A stretch of DNA of 9,366 nt from an uncultured Lachnospiraceae bacterium (GTDB lineage Bacteria > Bacillota > Clostridia > Lachnospirales > Lachnospiraceae). Below the pieces are notes generated by a model. It was not told the DNA's origin. It made no database searches and saw only the letters and a list, made by a program, of their open reading frames with translations. This document shows, piece by piece, positions 1-6,010 of this stretch; position 1 is the first letter of the stretch, and each line of letters opens with the position of its first letter. Location: NCBI GenBank assembly GCA_902797015.1, contig CADBRG010000250.1, positions 1-9,366 of the forward strand. Reading direction: 5' to 3'. Position numbers and translations under genes: made by a program.

Positions 1-949
1 CGATCATCTCTACCAGTTCTTTTGGCACAAAATTAATTGCCAGTCCGCAAACAAATGAGAAGATCAGAATAATGATAAATCCGAACACGCCTCTGCCGGC
101 ATCATACCGGACATCCAGCTTGTCTCCGAATTCGTCGCGCAGTCTTCTCTTGGTCATGATCCAGATGATCTGGATTACGCAAAAGATTACGATGAATGCA
201 GACAATCCCAGGCAGATCAACTGTGGGAAGCTGTCTACGATATATACCTTTTCCGTGATCGCCGCAGAAAGATAAAGCACCAGAACGGCTGCCATACAGA
301 TCATGGAGATCACCTGCAGAACGCGCAGGACTACCGTCAGAGAACTGTCCAGTCTCTCCTCGCCCTTGCGGATCTTCTCCTCTTCTTCTTTTGCATCCTC
401 TATGATCGCCTGCTTCCTTGCTTCTTCCTGCTGTCTTGCGATCTCTTTTCTGCGGGATTCTTTTTCCGCTTTTTTCCGTTCCTTTCTGGAGCGGGCATCG
501 TCTTCGATCGTTTTTTGCGTGTCTGCGGTGTAAGTCTGCGCTTCAGGCTCCCTGATGTCCCTGACCGGCCGGTCTGTCATGATAATGGTATCCTGTGTAA
601 CGCTTCCCTGATCGGAAGGTGTCTCCTTTGCTGCTTCTCCGTAGAGCGCTGCTTCCATTTCCTTAAGGGCTTCCCAGCTCGTCACTACGTCCTGCTCTTC
701 CGGATGCTTGGTAAACCAGTGTGAGGCAAATGCGCATCCCGGGATCAGCATGCGTCCGTTTTTCCTGACTTCCGCAACTGCCATCTCCATTAAAAGGTTT
801 GCATGTGCACGCCCCTCCGGAGAGTTCTCTCCGTAAATGTGTGCGATCTCGCAGACATTTTTCCCTACTTCAGGATACTGGATCTGCGCTACCGCTTTCC
901 CGCTTTCATTCCGCATCACGATACGGTCATTATGTATTTCATATTTCAT
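1..949 (-). CDS. GNAT (Acetyltransf_CG-like) domain fused to charged linker and membrane helices, C-terminus off window
   Basis: The reading frame is open from an ATG at 947-949 to the window edge (316 codons, no stop), so the C-terminus is missing. Residues 1 to about 88 resemble the small GNAT-like Acetyltransf_CG/YidJ family: a short beta-rich start, the EIAHIYG segment, the PEGRAHANLLMEMAV helix, then LIPGCAFASHWFTKHPE, which fits the family's P-x-C...hP ending (Cys72). Residues about 140-200 are extremely rich in Lys, Glu, Arg and Gln and probably form a coiled coil or charged stalk. Three hydrophobic stretches follow, about 205-228, 241-265 and 287-305, with a short basic loop (TKRRLRDEF) between the last two. 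Family members are normally about 90-100 residues and soluble, so the long membrane extension is unusual. The gene starts 26 bp after the DUF1002 gene and is probably cotranscribed with it. The ribosome binding site is weak (GGGATGGG). Acetyl-CoA use and the acceptor are inferred from the fold only. Confidence 0.72.
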   Translation of the reverse strand, partial: MKYEIHNDRIVMRNESGKAVAQIQYPEVGKNVCEIAHIYGENSPEGRAHANLLMEMAVAEVRKNGRMLIPGCAFASHWFTKHPEEQDVVTSWEALKEMEAALYGEAAKETPSDQGSVTQDTIIMTDRPVRDIREPEAQTYTADTQKTIEDDARSRKERKKAEKESRRKEIARQQEEARKQAIIEDAKEEEEKIRKGEERLDSSLTVVLRVLQVISMICMAAVLVLYLSAAITEKVYIVDSFPQLICLGLSAFIVIFCVIQIIWIMTKRRLRDEFGDKLDVRYDAGRGVFGFIIILIFSFVCGLAINFVPKELVEMI

Positions 950-975
950 AACTACCCATCCCGCCTGTCGGCTTT

Positions 976-1890
976 TTATTTATTCAGGAAACCTTTCAAC
1001 ATTGCAATGATTTTCTGAATGATTCCATTTGCATCTTCTGATGAAATATGGATTCCCATATCATCAAGCTTATTATAAATGCTTTGTGCCTGATCTTTCA
1101 AGGATTTCACATCAAGATTCAGAGAAGAAAGCTTTCTGAGAAGTTCTCTTAACTGTGACTGCTCATCTTCTGTCAGAGAAACACCGAACTTCTGCTCGCC
1201 CTCATCGATCAGAGCATCCAGATCCTCATCGCTGCTGTTTGCGACCTGTTCTTTCAGCCATGCTACCATGCCTTCTATCTCTTCATCGGAAACTTCCCCA
1301 TTTTGTGCGGATTCCGTAATGCTGTCTTTGAGCTCACCCGTGGTGACCATCTCATCGATCGCTGCGTCTACGGTCTCCTCGTCGACCTTCTCTCCTGTCT
1401 TTTCAGAGTATGCTTTGATGGCGCCTACCAACGCTGCGGTTCCGGAAATCTCAAACGGTCCCACTACGACAACGTCAATGTCCTTTGCGCCTGCTGTCGC
1501 AAGTGCGTTTTCATACATTCCCTCTGTGCAGTATCCGATGTTTTTGGTCGTAACATCGATTCCCTTCCCGTCTGCAGCTTCCGTAACAAGAACGGAAGAA
1601 AGCGCTCTGCTGCCGATCTGGCTGGACGGAATATAAGAATCCAGATACTCATGCTCTTCGTCATTCGTCACCTTCTGGATCTGATCTTCCGGGATCTCGC
1701 CCTCTTTCAGCCCGAGCAGTTCATAAACGGTCGCTTTTTCGCTTTCACTCAAATCTGCGCCAAGTGATAAATAGGTCTCTTTTGAATCATAATCTCCTTC
1801 TGTTGCCGCAAACGCTACCGTCTGACCGGCTGTCGCTACGATTGCCGCAGTCAGAGCAATGACAGTTCCTTTTTTTATATAACGTTTCAT
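976..1890 (-). CDS. Secreted DUF1002 family protein (YpuA-like)
   Basis: A 304-residue protein of unknown function. Residues 1-29 form a Sec signal peptide: basic MKRYIKK, a hydrophobic core, and a probable cut after AFA-A. The mature part matches the DUF1002 pattern: SLGADLSESEKATVYELLGL near the start, VTNDEEHEYL, ALSSVLVT, then the alternating segment with NIGYCTEGMYENALATAGA and VVGPFEISGTAALVGAIKAY. The last 90 residues are acidic and helical, and I see no LPxTG motif or C-terminal membrane anchor, so it is likely released or loosely wall-associated. Bacillus YpuA is a relative, but its biochemical role is not established to my knowledge. The start is well supported by an AGGAGG site 6 bases upstream. 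It is the first gene of a two-gene unit with the GNAT-membrane protein and is driven by the promoter at 1962-1990. Confidence 0.88.
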   Translation of the reverse strand: MKRYIKKGTVIALTAAIVATAGQTVAFAATEGDYDSKETYLSLGADLSESEKATVYELLGLKEGEIPEDQIQKVTNDEEHEYLDSYIPSSQIGSRALSSVLVTEAADGKGIDVTTKNIGYCTEGMYENALATAGAKDIDVVVVGPFEISGTAALVGAIKAYSEKTGEKVDEETVDAAIDEMVTTGELKDSITESAQNGEVSDEEIEGMVAWLKEQVANSSDEDLDALIDEGEQKFGVSLTEDEQSQLRELLRKLSSLNLDVKSLKDQAQSIYNKLDDMGIHISSEDANGIIQKIIAMLKGFLNK

Positions 1891-1896
1891 TATATG

Positions 1897-1902
1897 CCTC
1901 CT
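1897..1902 (-). promoter_or_regulatory. Ribosome binding site of the DUF1002 gene
   Basis: On the minus strand this reads AGGAGG, a perfect Shine-Dalgarno sequence 6 bases before the ATG at 1888-1890. It fixes the start of the DUF1002 gene. Confidence 0.85.
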
Positions 1903-1913
1903 GCTTTTATTTG

Positions 1914-1942
1914 CCGGCCGTTATTTGTCTTTTTATGGCCGG
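1914..1942 (-). other. Hairpin in the DUF1002 leader RNA
   Basis: CCGGCC at 1914-1919 pairs with GGCCGG at 1937-1942 around a 17-base AT-rich loop. It lies between the predicted transcription start (about 1955) and the ribosome binding site. On the plus strand the second arm is followed by TTTTTATA, so it could instead stop stray plus-strand transcripts. The stem is only six pairs, so a function is uncertain. Confidence 0.35.
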
Positions 1943-1961
1943 TTTTTATAAAACATCAACG

Positions 1962-1990
1962 ATGATAGCAAATCTCTTCGGAATTGTCAC
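1962..1990 (-). promoter_or_regulatory. Sigma-A promoter of the DUF1002/GNAT operon
   Basis: Read on the minus strand, GTGACA (1985-1990, 5 of 6 matches to TTGACA) and TATCAT (1962-1967, 5 of 6 to TATAAT) are separated by exactly 17 bases, with TGC directly before the -10 (extended -10). Predicted start of transcription is near 1955, giving a leader of about 65 bases. This is the clearest vegetative promoter in the window. Confidence 0.75.
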
Positions 1991-2017
1991 GTTATTTGGC
2001 AACGACTTTATAAAGGC

Positions 2018-2034
2018 TTCACAAAATGGTCACA
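2018..2034 (+). promoter_or_regulatory. Direct repeats TTCACA-n5-GTCACA upstream of htrA
   Basis: TTCACA (2018-2023) and GTCACA (2029-2034) repeat with an 11-bp period, within TCACAAAAT copies that match over nine bases. TTCACC follows at 2049-2054. One-helical-turn direct repeats of this type are bound by OmpR-family response regulators (PhoP boxes in Bacillus are TTnACA-like), and htrA genes in Firmicutes are often controlled by such two-component systems. The regulator itself is not visible here, so the role is inferred from spacing and position. Confidence 0.35.
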
Positions 2035-2085
2035 AAATACACAGTTTCTTCACCAAAAAAACAAGTTTTGAAAACAATCTCTTTG

Positions 2086-2091
2086 TATGAT
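2086..2091 (+). promoter_or_regulatory. Candidate -10 element of htrA
   Basis: TATGAT matches the -10 consensus at 5 of 6 bases. There is no -35 at 16-18 bp; the TTGAAA at 2068-2073 is only 12 bp away. A promoter without a -35 and with direct repeats upstream would fit activator dependence. The leader would be about 30 bases. Confidence 0.4.
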
Positions 2092-2116
2092 GACACCGTA
2101 AGCAAAAAAGTATTTC

Positions 2117-2122
2117 GGAGGG
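2117..2122 (+). promoter_or_regulatory. Ribosome binding site deciding the htrA start
   Basis: GGAGGG lies 1 base before the ATG at 2124 but 7 bases before the in-frame ATG at 2130. Normal spacing favours 2130 as the real start. Confidence 0.75.
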
Positions 2123-2129
2123 AATGAAT

Positions 2130-3593
2130 ATGTTTCAACTGAAAAAATCCAAAAATGAAAACTACGAACACGTCAACTGGGATTCTGTTTATCAGGAAGC
2201 AAAACCCAGAAAAAAGAAAAAGACTGCGAATATCTATCTGCGCTCTCTGCTTTGCGCACTGATCATTGGCGGTGTCGGCGGCGGTATGGTATTCGGATCC
2301 TTTGCGGCAGGTAAAAATGTGTATGGCAGCACAACCGCACCGACTGCGATCGCTACCACCACTTCCCAGACATCACAAAATGAAACAGAAAACAATGAAG
2401 TGACATCCGGAACGGCTTCTCTTGCGGAAGGCATGACCGTTTCCCAGGTGGCTGACCAGTGCACTTCCTCCGTGGTCGCGATCACCAATAAAAGTGTCTC
2501 CGAGACCATGAGCATGTTTGGAGAAAGTGCGGAGATCGAAAGTGCCGGCTCCGGTGTGATCATCGGACAGAATGAGGATGAGCTTCTGATCGCAACCAAT
2601 TATCATGTTGTGGAAGGTGCGAACACGTTAACCGTATGCTTTAACGACTCGGAAGATGCCGTCTATGAAGCAAACATGAAAGGAACAGATTCCTCGAATG
2701 ATCTGGCCGTCATTGCCGTCTCCCTTTCGGATGTGGACGATGAGGTTTTAAAGAACATCTCGATCGCAACTTTTGCGGATGCTGACAGTGCAAGCGTAGG
2801 CGATCAGGTCGTCGCGATCGGTAATGCACTCGGCTATGGTCAGTCTGTCACATCCGGTTACATCAGTGCATTAGACAAGGAAGTCGAGATTGACGAAAAC
2901 ACCTCTTCCACACTGCTGCAGACAGATGCCGCCATCAATCCGGGCAACAGCGGCGGCGCTTTGTTCAACATGGAAGGCGAGCTGATCGGTATTAATACTG
3001 CCAAGTTCTCAGATACAACGGTAGAAGGAATGGGATTTGCGATTCCGATCTCAAGTGCCGAACCGATCCTCGAAAAACTGATGACCGAAGAAACTAAGAG
3101 CAAGCTTGAAAGCGGCTATGGATACCTTGGCATCTACGGACAGGACGTCGATGAACAGACTGCCGAGAACTATGGCCTTCCGGTCGGCATCTATATCTCC
3201 CAGGTCGTTAACGGAAGCTGTGCGCAGGCAGCCGGCCTGCAGAAGGGTGATATCATCACCTCCTTCAACGGACAGGAAATCAGCAGTCTGACAGAATTAA
3301 AAAACCTGCTCCAGTATTACAAAGCAGGCACAAAGGTTGAAGTAACTTATGCAAGAAACAGCAATGGCACATACAAAGAGAAGACTGTAACGGTAACCCT
3401 TGATTCTGAGGAGAACGCGGAAGCGAATGATTCTTCTGAAAACAGCAATTCCGACCAGAAAGGAAGCGCTTCACAGGATGGCTCCTCAAAGAACGACTTC
3501 TACGGAAATGGCGGCGATTCCTACGGGTCTCAGTACGGCAGCGGATCCTCCGGAAGCAATTCTTTAGATGAGTTCTTCTCATTCCTGTGGTAA
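2130..3593 (+). CDS. htrA: HtrA/DegP-like membrane-anchored serine protease with PDZ domain
   Basis: A 487-residue trypsin-fold protease that degrades or refolds damaged proteins outside the membrane. A basic cytoplasmic head (PRKKKKT) precedes one membrane helix at about residues 38-60, then a Ser/Thr/Asn-rich linker to about 95. The protease domain (about 100-315) carries the triad His159 (TNYHVVEGA), Asp191 (SNDLAVI) and Ser274 (NPGNSGGAL). A single PDZ domain (about 328-425) contains YLGIYG and GLQKGDIITSFNG. The final 60 residues are low-complexity Ser/Asn/Gly/Asp ending in the hydrophobic LDEFFSFLW. This layout is usual for Gram-positive HtrA, and the length is slightly above typical because of the tail. 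I start it at 2130 rather than 2124 because of ribosome binding site spacing. It is a single-gene unit, divergent from the DUF1002 operon, with its own terminator. Confidence 0.95.
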   Translation: MFQLKKSKNENYEHVNWDSVYQEAKPRKKKKTANIYLRSLLCALIIGGVGGGMVFGSFAAGKNVYGSTTAPTAIATTTSQTSQNETENNEVTSGTASLAEGMTVSQVADQCTSSVVAITNKSVSETMSMFGESAEIESAGSGVIIGQNEDELLIATNYHVVEGANTLTVCFNDSEDAVYEANMKGTDSSNDLAVIAVSLSDVDDEVLKNISIATFADADSASVGDQVVAIGNALGYGQSVTSGYISALDKEVEIDENTSSTLLQTDAAINPGNSGGALFNMEGELIGINTAKFSDTTVEGMGFAIPISSAEPILEKLMTEETKSKLESGYGYLGIYGQDVDEQTAENYGLPVGIYISQVVNGSCAQAAGLQKGDIITSFNGQEISSLTELKNLLQYYKAGTKVEVTYARNSNGTYKEKTVTVTLDSEENAEANDSSENSNSDQKGSASQDGSSKNDFYGNGGDSYGSQYGSGSSGSNSLDEFFSFLW

Positions 3594-3615
3594 AAAGATT
3601 GTAAAAAATGTTAAT

Positions 3616-3650
3616 CCTGGCTGACAGATATTTGTCAGCCGGGTTTTTTT
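3616..3650 (+). terminator. Intrinsic terminator of htrA
   Basis: An 11-pair stem (3616-3626 with 3633-3643, core GGCTGACA/TGTCAGCC, one G-T pair) with a six-base loop is followed by seven T residues. It lies 22 bases after the htrA stop codon. Confidence 0.92.
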
Positions 3651-3682
3651 GTTAGACATATGGTTTTAAATATAGAATTATA

Positions 3683-3699
3683 GTTGGCAGAAAGCTAAC
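3683..3699 (+). promoter_or_regulatory. Candidate LysR-type binding site upstream of U1
   Basis: GTTGGCAGAAAGCTAAC is an interrupted inverted repeat (GTTgGC / GCtAAC) with the T-N11-A form typical of LysR-family recognition sites (T3685, A3697). Its centre is about 61 bp before the predicted transcription start of U1, near the usual -65 recognition position. The LysR gene is the next gene in the same unit, which supports autoregulation. No experimental evidence is visible. Confidence 0.42.
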
Positions 3700-3739
3700 A
3701 TAAAATTGTCGAATTTCCCAAATCGTGGTAAAGTATTCT

Positions 3740-3745
3740 TATAAT
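3740..3745 (+). promoter_or_regulatory. -10 element of the U1-LysR unit
   Basis: A perfect TATAAT, but the hexamer 17 bp upstream (CCCAAA) is not a -35. A strong -10 without a -35 fits a promoter needing an activator. The arms GTGGTAA (3725-3731) and TTACCAC (3756-3762) flank it as an inverted repeat and could be a second operator. The leader to the start codon would be about 70 bases. Confidence 0.5.
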
Positions 3746-3806
3746 TACCCACCGGTTACCACACTTGAAATACACAAGCATCCAGCAGACACCTCAACCT
3801 TTTCAC

Positions 3807-3812
3807 AGGAGG
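3807..3812 (+). promoter_or_regulatory. Ribosome binding site deciding the U1 start
   Basis: AGGAGG 8 bases before the ATG at 3821. The frame stays open upstream to a GTG at 3725, but that extension contains the -10 box and has no binding site, so 3821 is the start. Confidence 0.9.
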
Positions 3813-3820
3813 GATTCACC

Positions 3821-5062
3821 ATGGCTTATGAAACAGAGAATACCTTACAGAAACGCATCGACCGCGTTCGCGCAGCAATCAATTTAACAGAAGGTGACCG
3901 TGTTCCCTTCGCCCCAAAAGTGAACCTTGTTTACGCACAGGCAGGCGGCATTTCCGGCTATGAAGCGCTGATGGATTTCCGCAATATGAAGGAAGGCGTA
4001 GAGAAGTTCCTCTCCCGCTATGAGAGCGATTTGTTCTGGGCACCGGCAGACTATCCGATCAATGTCATGGAACCGCTTGGAACTACTGCGATCCACTGGC
4101 CGGGCGCGACCTGGGGAATTGACCTGAATAAGAGCTTCCAGATCTGTGACGCGACCTATCTGGAAGAAGATGAGTATGATGAATTCATCGCCAATCCGGC
4201 ACACTTTTTCATGACCAAGGTCTGGCCGCGCAGACACAAAAAATTAAAAGGTCTTTCTAAAATCTCTTTTAACAACGTCGTGGAGTTCGGCCACTATGCT
4301 TCCATGGCGGCATTCGCAGACCCGGAAGTCCATGAAGCCCTTCTGGCATTGATGGCAGCCGGCGACCAGTCTGCGAAATGGCTCGAGGCACAGGGCATCC
4401 TGAATGAGACAGCGCTTTCCATGCAGTGTCCGCTCGGCTGTATCTTAGGTGTTGGTGCGCCATACGATATGCTCGCTGATAACCTGCGCGGATACTTGAC
4501 ACTGCCGATGGATCTTGAAGAGATTCCTGACAAAGTCAAAGCTGCGATTGATGTCATGACAGAATTTGCACTGCAGGGCGTTGACCAGGTTAAGGCTGCC
4601 GGTCTCGATTATGTCTTCATGCCGCTCCATGGCGGAACAGATGATTTCATGAGCAACGAAACCTATCTGGAATTCTACCTGCCTTCCCTTCGGAAGGTCA
4701 TTGAGCACGAGCTTGAACTCGGCCTGACACCATACATTTTCTTTGAAGGAAAATACCATACCCGCCTCGAGATCCTTCGCGACGAATTCCCGAAGGGCAT
4801 CATCGGCATGTTTGAGCAGATCGATATCGCAAAAGCAAAACAGGTCTTAAAAGACCATATGTGCATCTGCGGCAACATCTCCGGTGCAAAGCTTGCCTAC
4901 GGCAAACCGGAAGAAATCATCGAAGACACCAAACGCATGCTTGATGCATGTGCACCGGGCGGCGGCTTCATCATGGACTGCTCCATCGTAATGGACCACT
5001 ACAGCGAAGCAAACTTTGACGCATGGTATGAGACCACGATGAAATACGGCAACTATCATTGA
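3821..5062 (+). CDS. U1: divergent URO-D-superfamily (methyltransferase-like) protein
   Basis: A 413-residue cytosolic protein of the uroporphyrinogen decarboxylase-like TIM-barrel superfamily, which includes HemE and the MtaA/MtbA and O-demethylase methyltransferases. Supporting segments are the N-terminal EGDRVPFAP, PLGTTAIHWPGATW (about 85-98), the MPLHGGTDDFMS strand-loop (267-278), CGNISG (350-355) and the GKPEEIIEDTKRML helix followed by APGGGFIMDCS (378-388). True HemE catalysis is unlikely: the N-terminal arginine/aspartate signature of HemE is not apparent, and there are no heme genes nearby. Where MtaA-type enzymes have the zinc-binding HxC, this protein reads Phe307-Phe308-Glu309. 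Cys348 and Cys387 could complete an altered metal site. It shares this pattern with U3 (8268-9366) but not with U2. It is first in a unit with the LysR gene, which follows after 38 bp. Substrate unknown; methyl transfer is an inference. Confidence 0.82.
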   Translation: MAYETENTLQKRIDRVRAAINLTEGDRVPFAPKVNLVYAQAGGISGYEALMDFRNMKEGVEKFLSRYESDLFWAPADYPINVMEPLGTTAIHWPGATWGIDLNKSFQICDATYLEEDEYDEFIANPAHFFMTKVWPRRHKKLKGLSKISFNNVVEFGHYASMAAFADPEVHEALLALMAAGDQSAKWLEAQGILNETALSMQCPLGCILGVGAPYDMLADNLRGYLTLPMDLEEIPDKVKAAIDVMTEFALQGVDQVKAAGLDYVFMPLHGGTDDFMSNETYLEFYLPSLRKVIEHELELGLTPYIFFEGKYHTRLEILRDEFPKGIIGMFEQIDIAKAKQVLKDHMCICGNISGAKLAYGKPEEIIEDTKRMLDACAPGGGFIMDCSIVMDHYSEANFDAWYETTMKYGNYH

Positions 5063-5100
5063 TGTAAAGCACCTGTCAATACAGCGATTATCCTAAAACC

Positions 5101-5994
5101 ATGTATCAGAAGATCCGATATTTTCTAAAAGCCGCGGAGACCGGCAGTTTCTCGACTGCCGCACAGGAGATGTTCATCTCCCCGCAGGCCATGACCAAGC
5201 AGATCAACGCGCTGGAGGCAGAGCTGGGCGGAACACTTTTCACCCGCTCTCCACAGGGCGTTAGCTTGACGCGCTTCGGGCAATTTGCGCAGCAAAAGCT
5301 TGCCCCGATCACAAAAGATTATGAACAAACCATTGCTGATGTCAAAGACTTTATCCGTAACGATAAGGTCCGTGTCACGATTGGCATTTTCTCAGCCTTG
5401 CCGCGTGAAGAACTGGTATCTCCGATCGTTTCCTTCCTTCTGGCATCCTATCCGGATTATCAGATCAGTCTGGAAATGATCGAGCTCGAGGAAGGGCGAA
5501 AAAAACTCATGGACGGAAAGCTGGATCTTCTGCTGACCAACGTTCATGAACAGGACAATTTATTTGGTTATGACTGTCTGTCCTTTGCCGAGCACGAAAC
5601 CAAGGTCGTCGTCTCCCTGACCCATCCCTGGGTTATGAAAGAAACCATCACGGTAGAGGATATGATGCAGGAGACCTTCCTCAAAATGGAAATGGATGAT
5701 GAGCATTATCTGGTTCCCGCAAAGGACAATTTCTATCTGAACATCCCCTGTAAAAACATCCGCCCCGTCAAGAACTTTGACACCATGCTGATCCTTTTGC
5801 GGCAGGGAGCGGGATTTGGTGTTTTCCCAATGGCCTTTCTGGATATGGACCGTGCGCACGTCAAATGCTTTGACTATCCGGGAAAAACGCTGATTTTCCA
5901 TACCGCGCTGATTTATAACAAAAACAATCCGCTCCAGGGACTGAAGCGGATCGTTTCGGATCTGAAAGAAGAATTTGAACTGGAACCGGTTTAG
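5101..5994 (+). CDS. LysR-type transcriptional regulator
   Basis: A 297-residue LysR-family regulator. Residues 1-60 hold the winged helix-turn-helix (YFLKAAETGSFSTAAQEM, SPQAMTKQINALEAELG, LFTRSPQGVSLTRFG), a close match to the family pattern. Residues about 90-295 form the periplasmic-binding-protein-like effector domain, for example VTIGIF at the start and LILLRQGAGFGVFP later. The start is fixed by this alignment and by an in-frame stop at 5065-5067, yet no Shine-Dalgarno sequence precedes it, so translation may depend on coupling to U1, which ends 38 bp upstream. Its likely targets are the U1 promoter and the SDR/U2 control region, and the effector is probably the pathway substrate or an intermediate (inference). 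The stop codon lies inside the loop of the following terminator. The SDR gene converges on it with a 16-bp gap. Confidence 0.93.
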   Translation: MYQKIRYFLKAAETGSFSTAAQEMFISPQAMTKQINALEAELGGTLFTRSPQGVSLTRFGQFAQQKLAPITKDYEQTIADVKDFIRNDKVRVTIGIFSALPREELVSPIVSFLLASYPDYQISLEMIELEEGRKKLMDGKLDLLLTNVHEQDNLFGYDCLSFAEHETKVVVSLTHPWVMKETITVEDMMQETFLKMEMDDEHYLVPAKDNFYLNIPCKNIRPVKNFDTMLILLRQGAGFGVFPMAFLDMDRAHVKCFDYPGKTLIFHTALIYNKNNPLQGLKRIVSDLKEEFELEPV

Positions 5995-6009
5995 GCCGGT
6001 TCTTTTTTT
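5983..6009 (+). terminator. Terminator overlapping the LysR stop codon
   Basis: GAACCGG (5983-5989) pairs with CCGGTTC (5996-6002) around a six-base loop containing the TAG stop (5992-5994), followed by seven T residues. Only the plus-strand reading has a T-tract, so it ends the U1-LysR transcript. The minus-strand SDR transcript has no clear terminator of its own. Confidence 0.85.
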
Positions 6010-6010
6010 A

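Noticed and set aside
303..533. Short plus-strand Ser/Phe-rich frame
   Set aside because: It is the reverse of the Lys/Glu/Arg-rich linker of the GNAT-membrane protein; the composition is explained by that.
2006..2015. Perfect palindrome CTTTATAAAG between the divergent promoters
   Set aside because: Ten AT-rich bases are expected by chance, with no second copy or clear promoter geometry.
3725..3820. Upstream GTG start extending U1 by 32 residues
   Set aside because: The extension includes the TATAAT box, has no ribosome binding site, and encodes residues without family character; AGGAGG at 3807-3812 points to 3821.
3821..5062. HemE, the true uroporphyrinogen III decarboxylase
   Set aside because: The N-terminal arginine/aspartate signature of HemE is not apparent, the motifs fit the methyltransferase-like branches better, and no heme genes are nearby. 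This applies to U2 and U3 as well.
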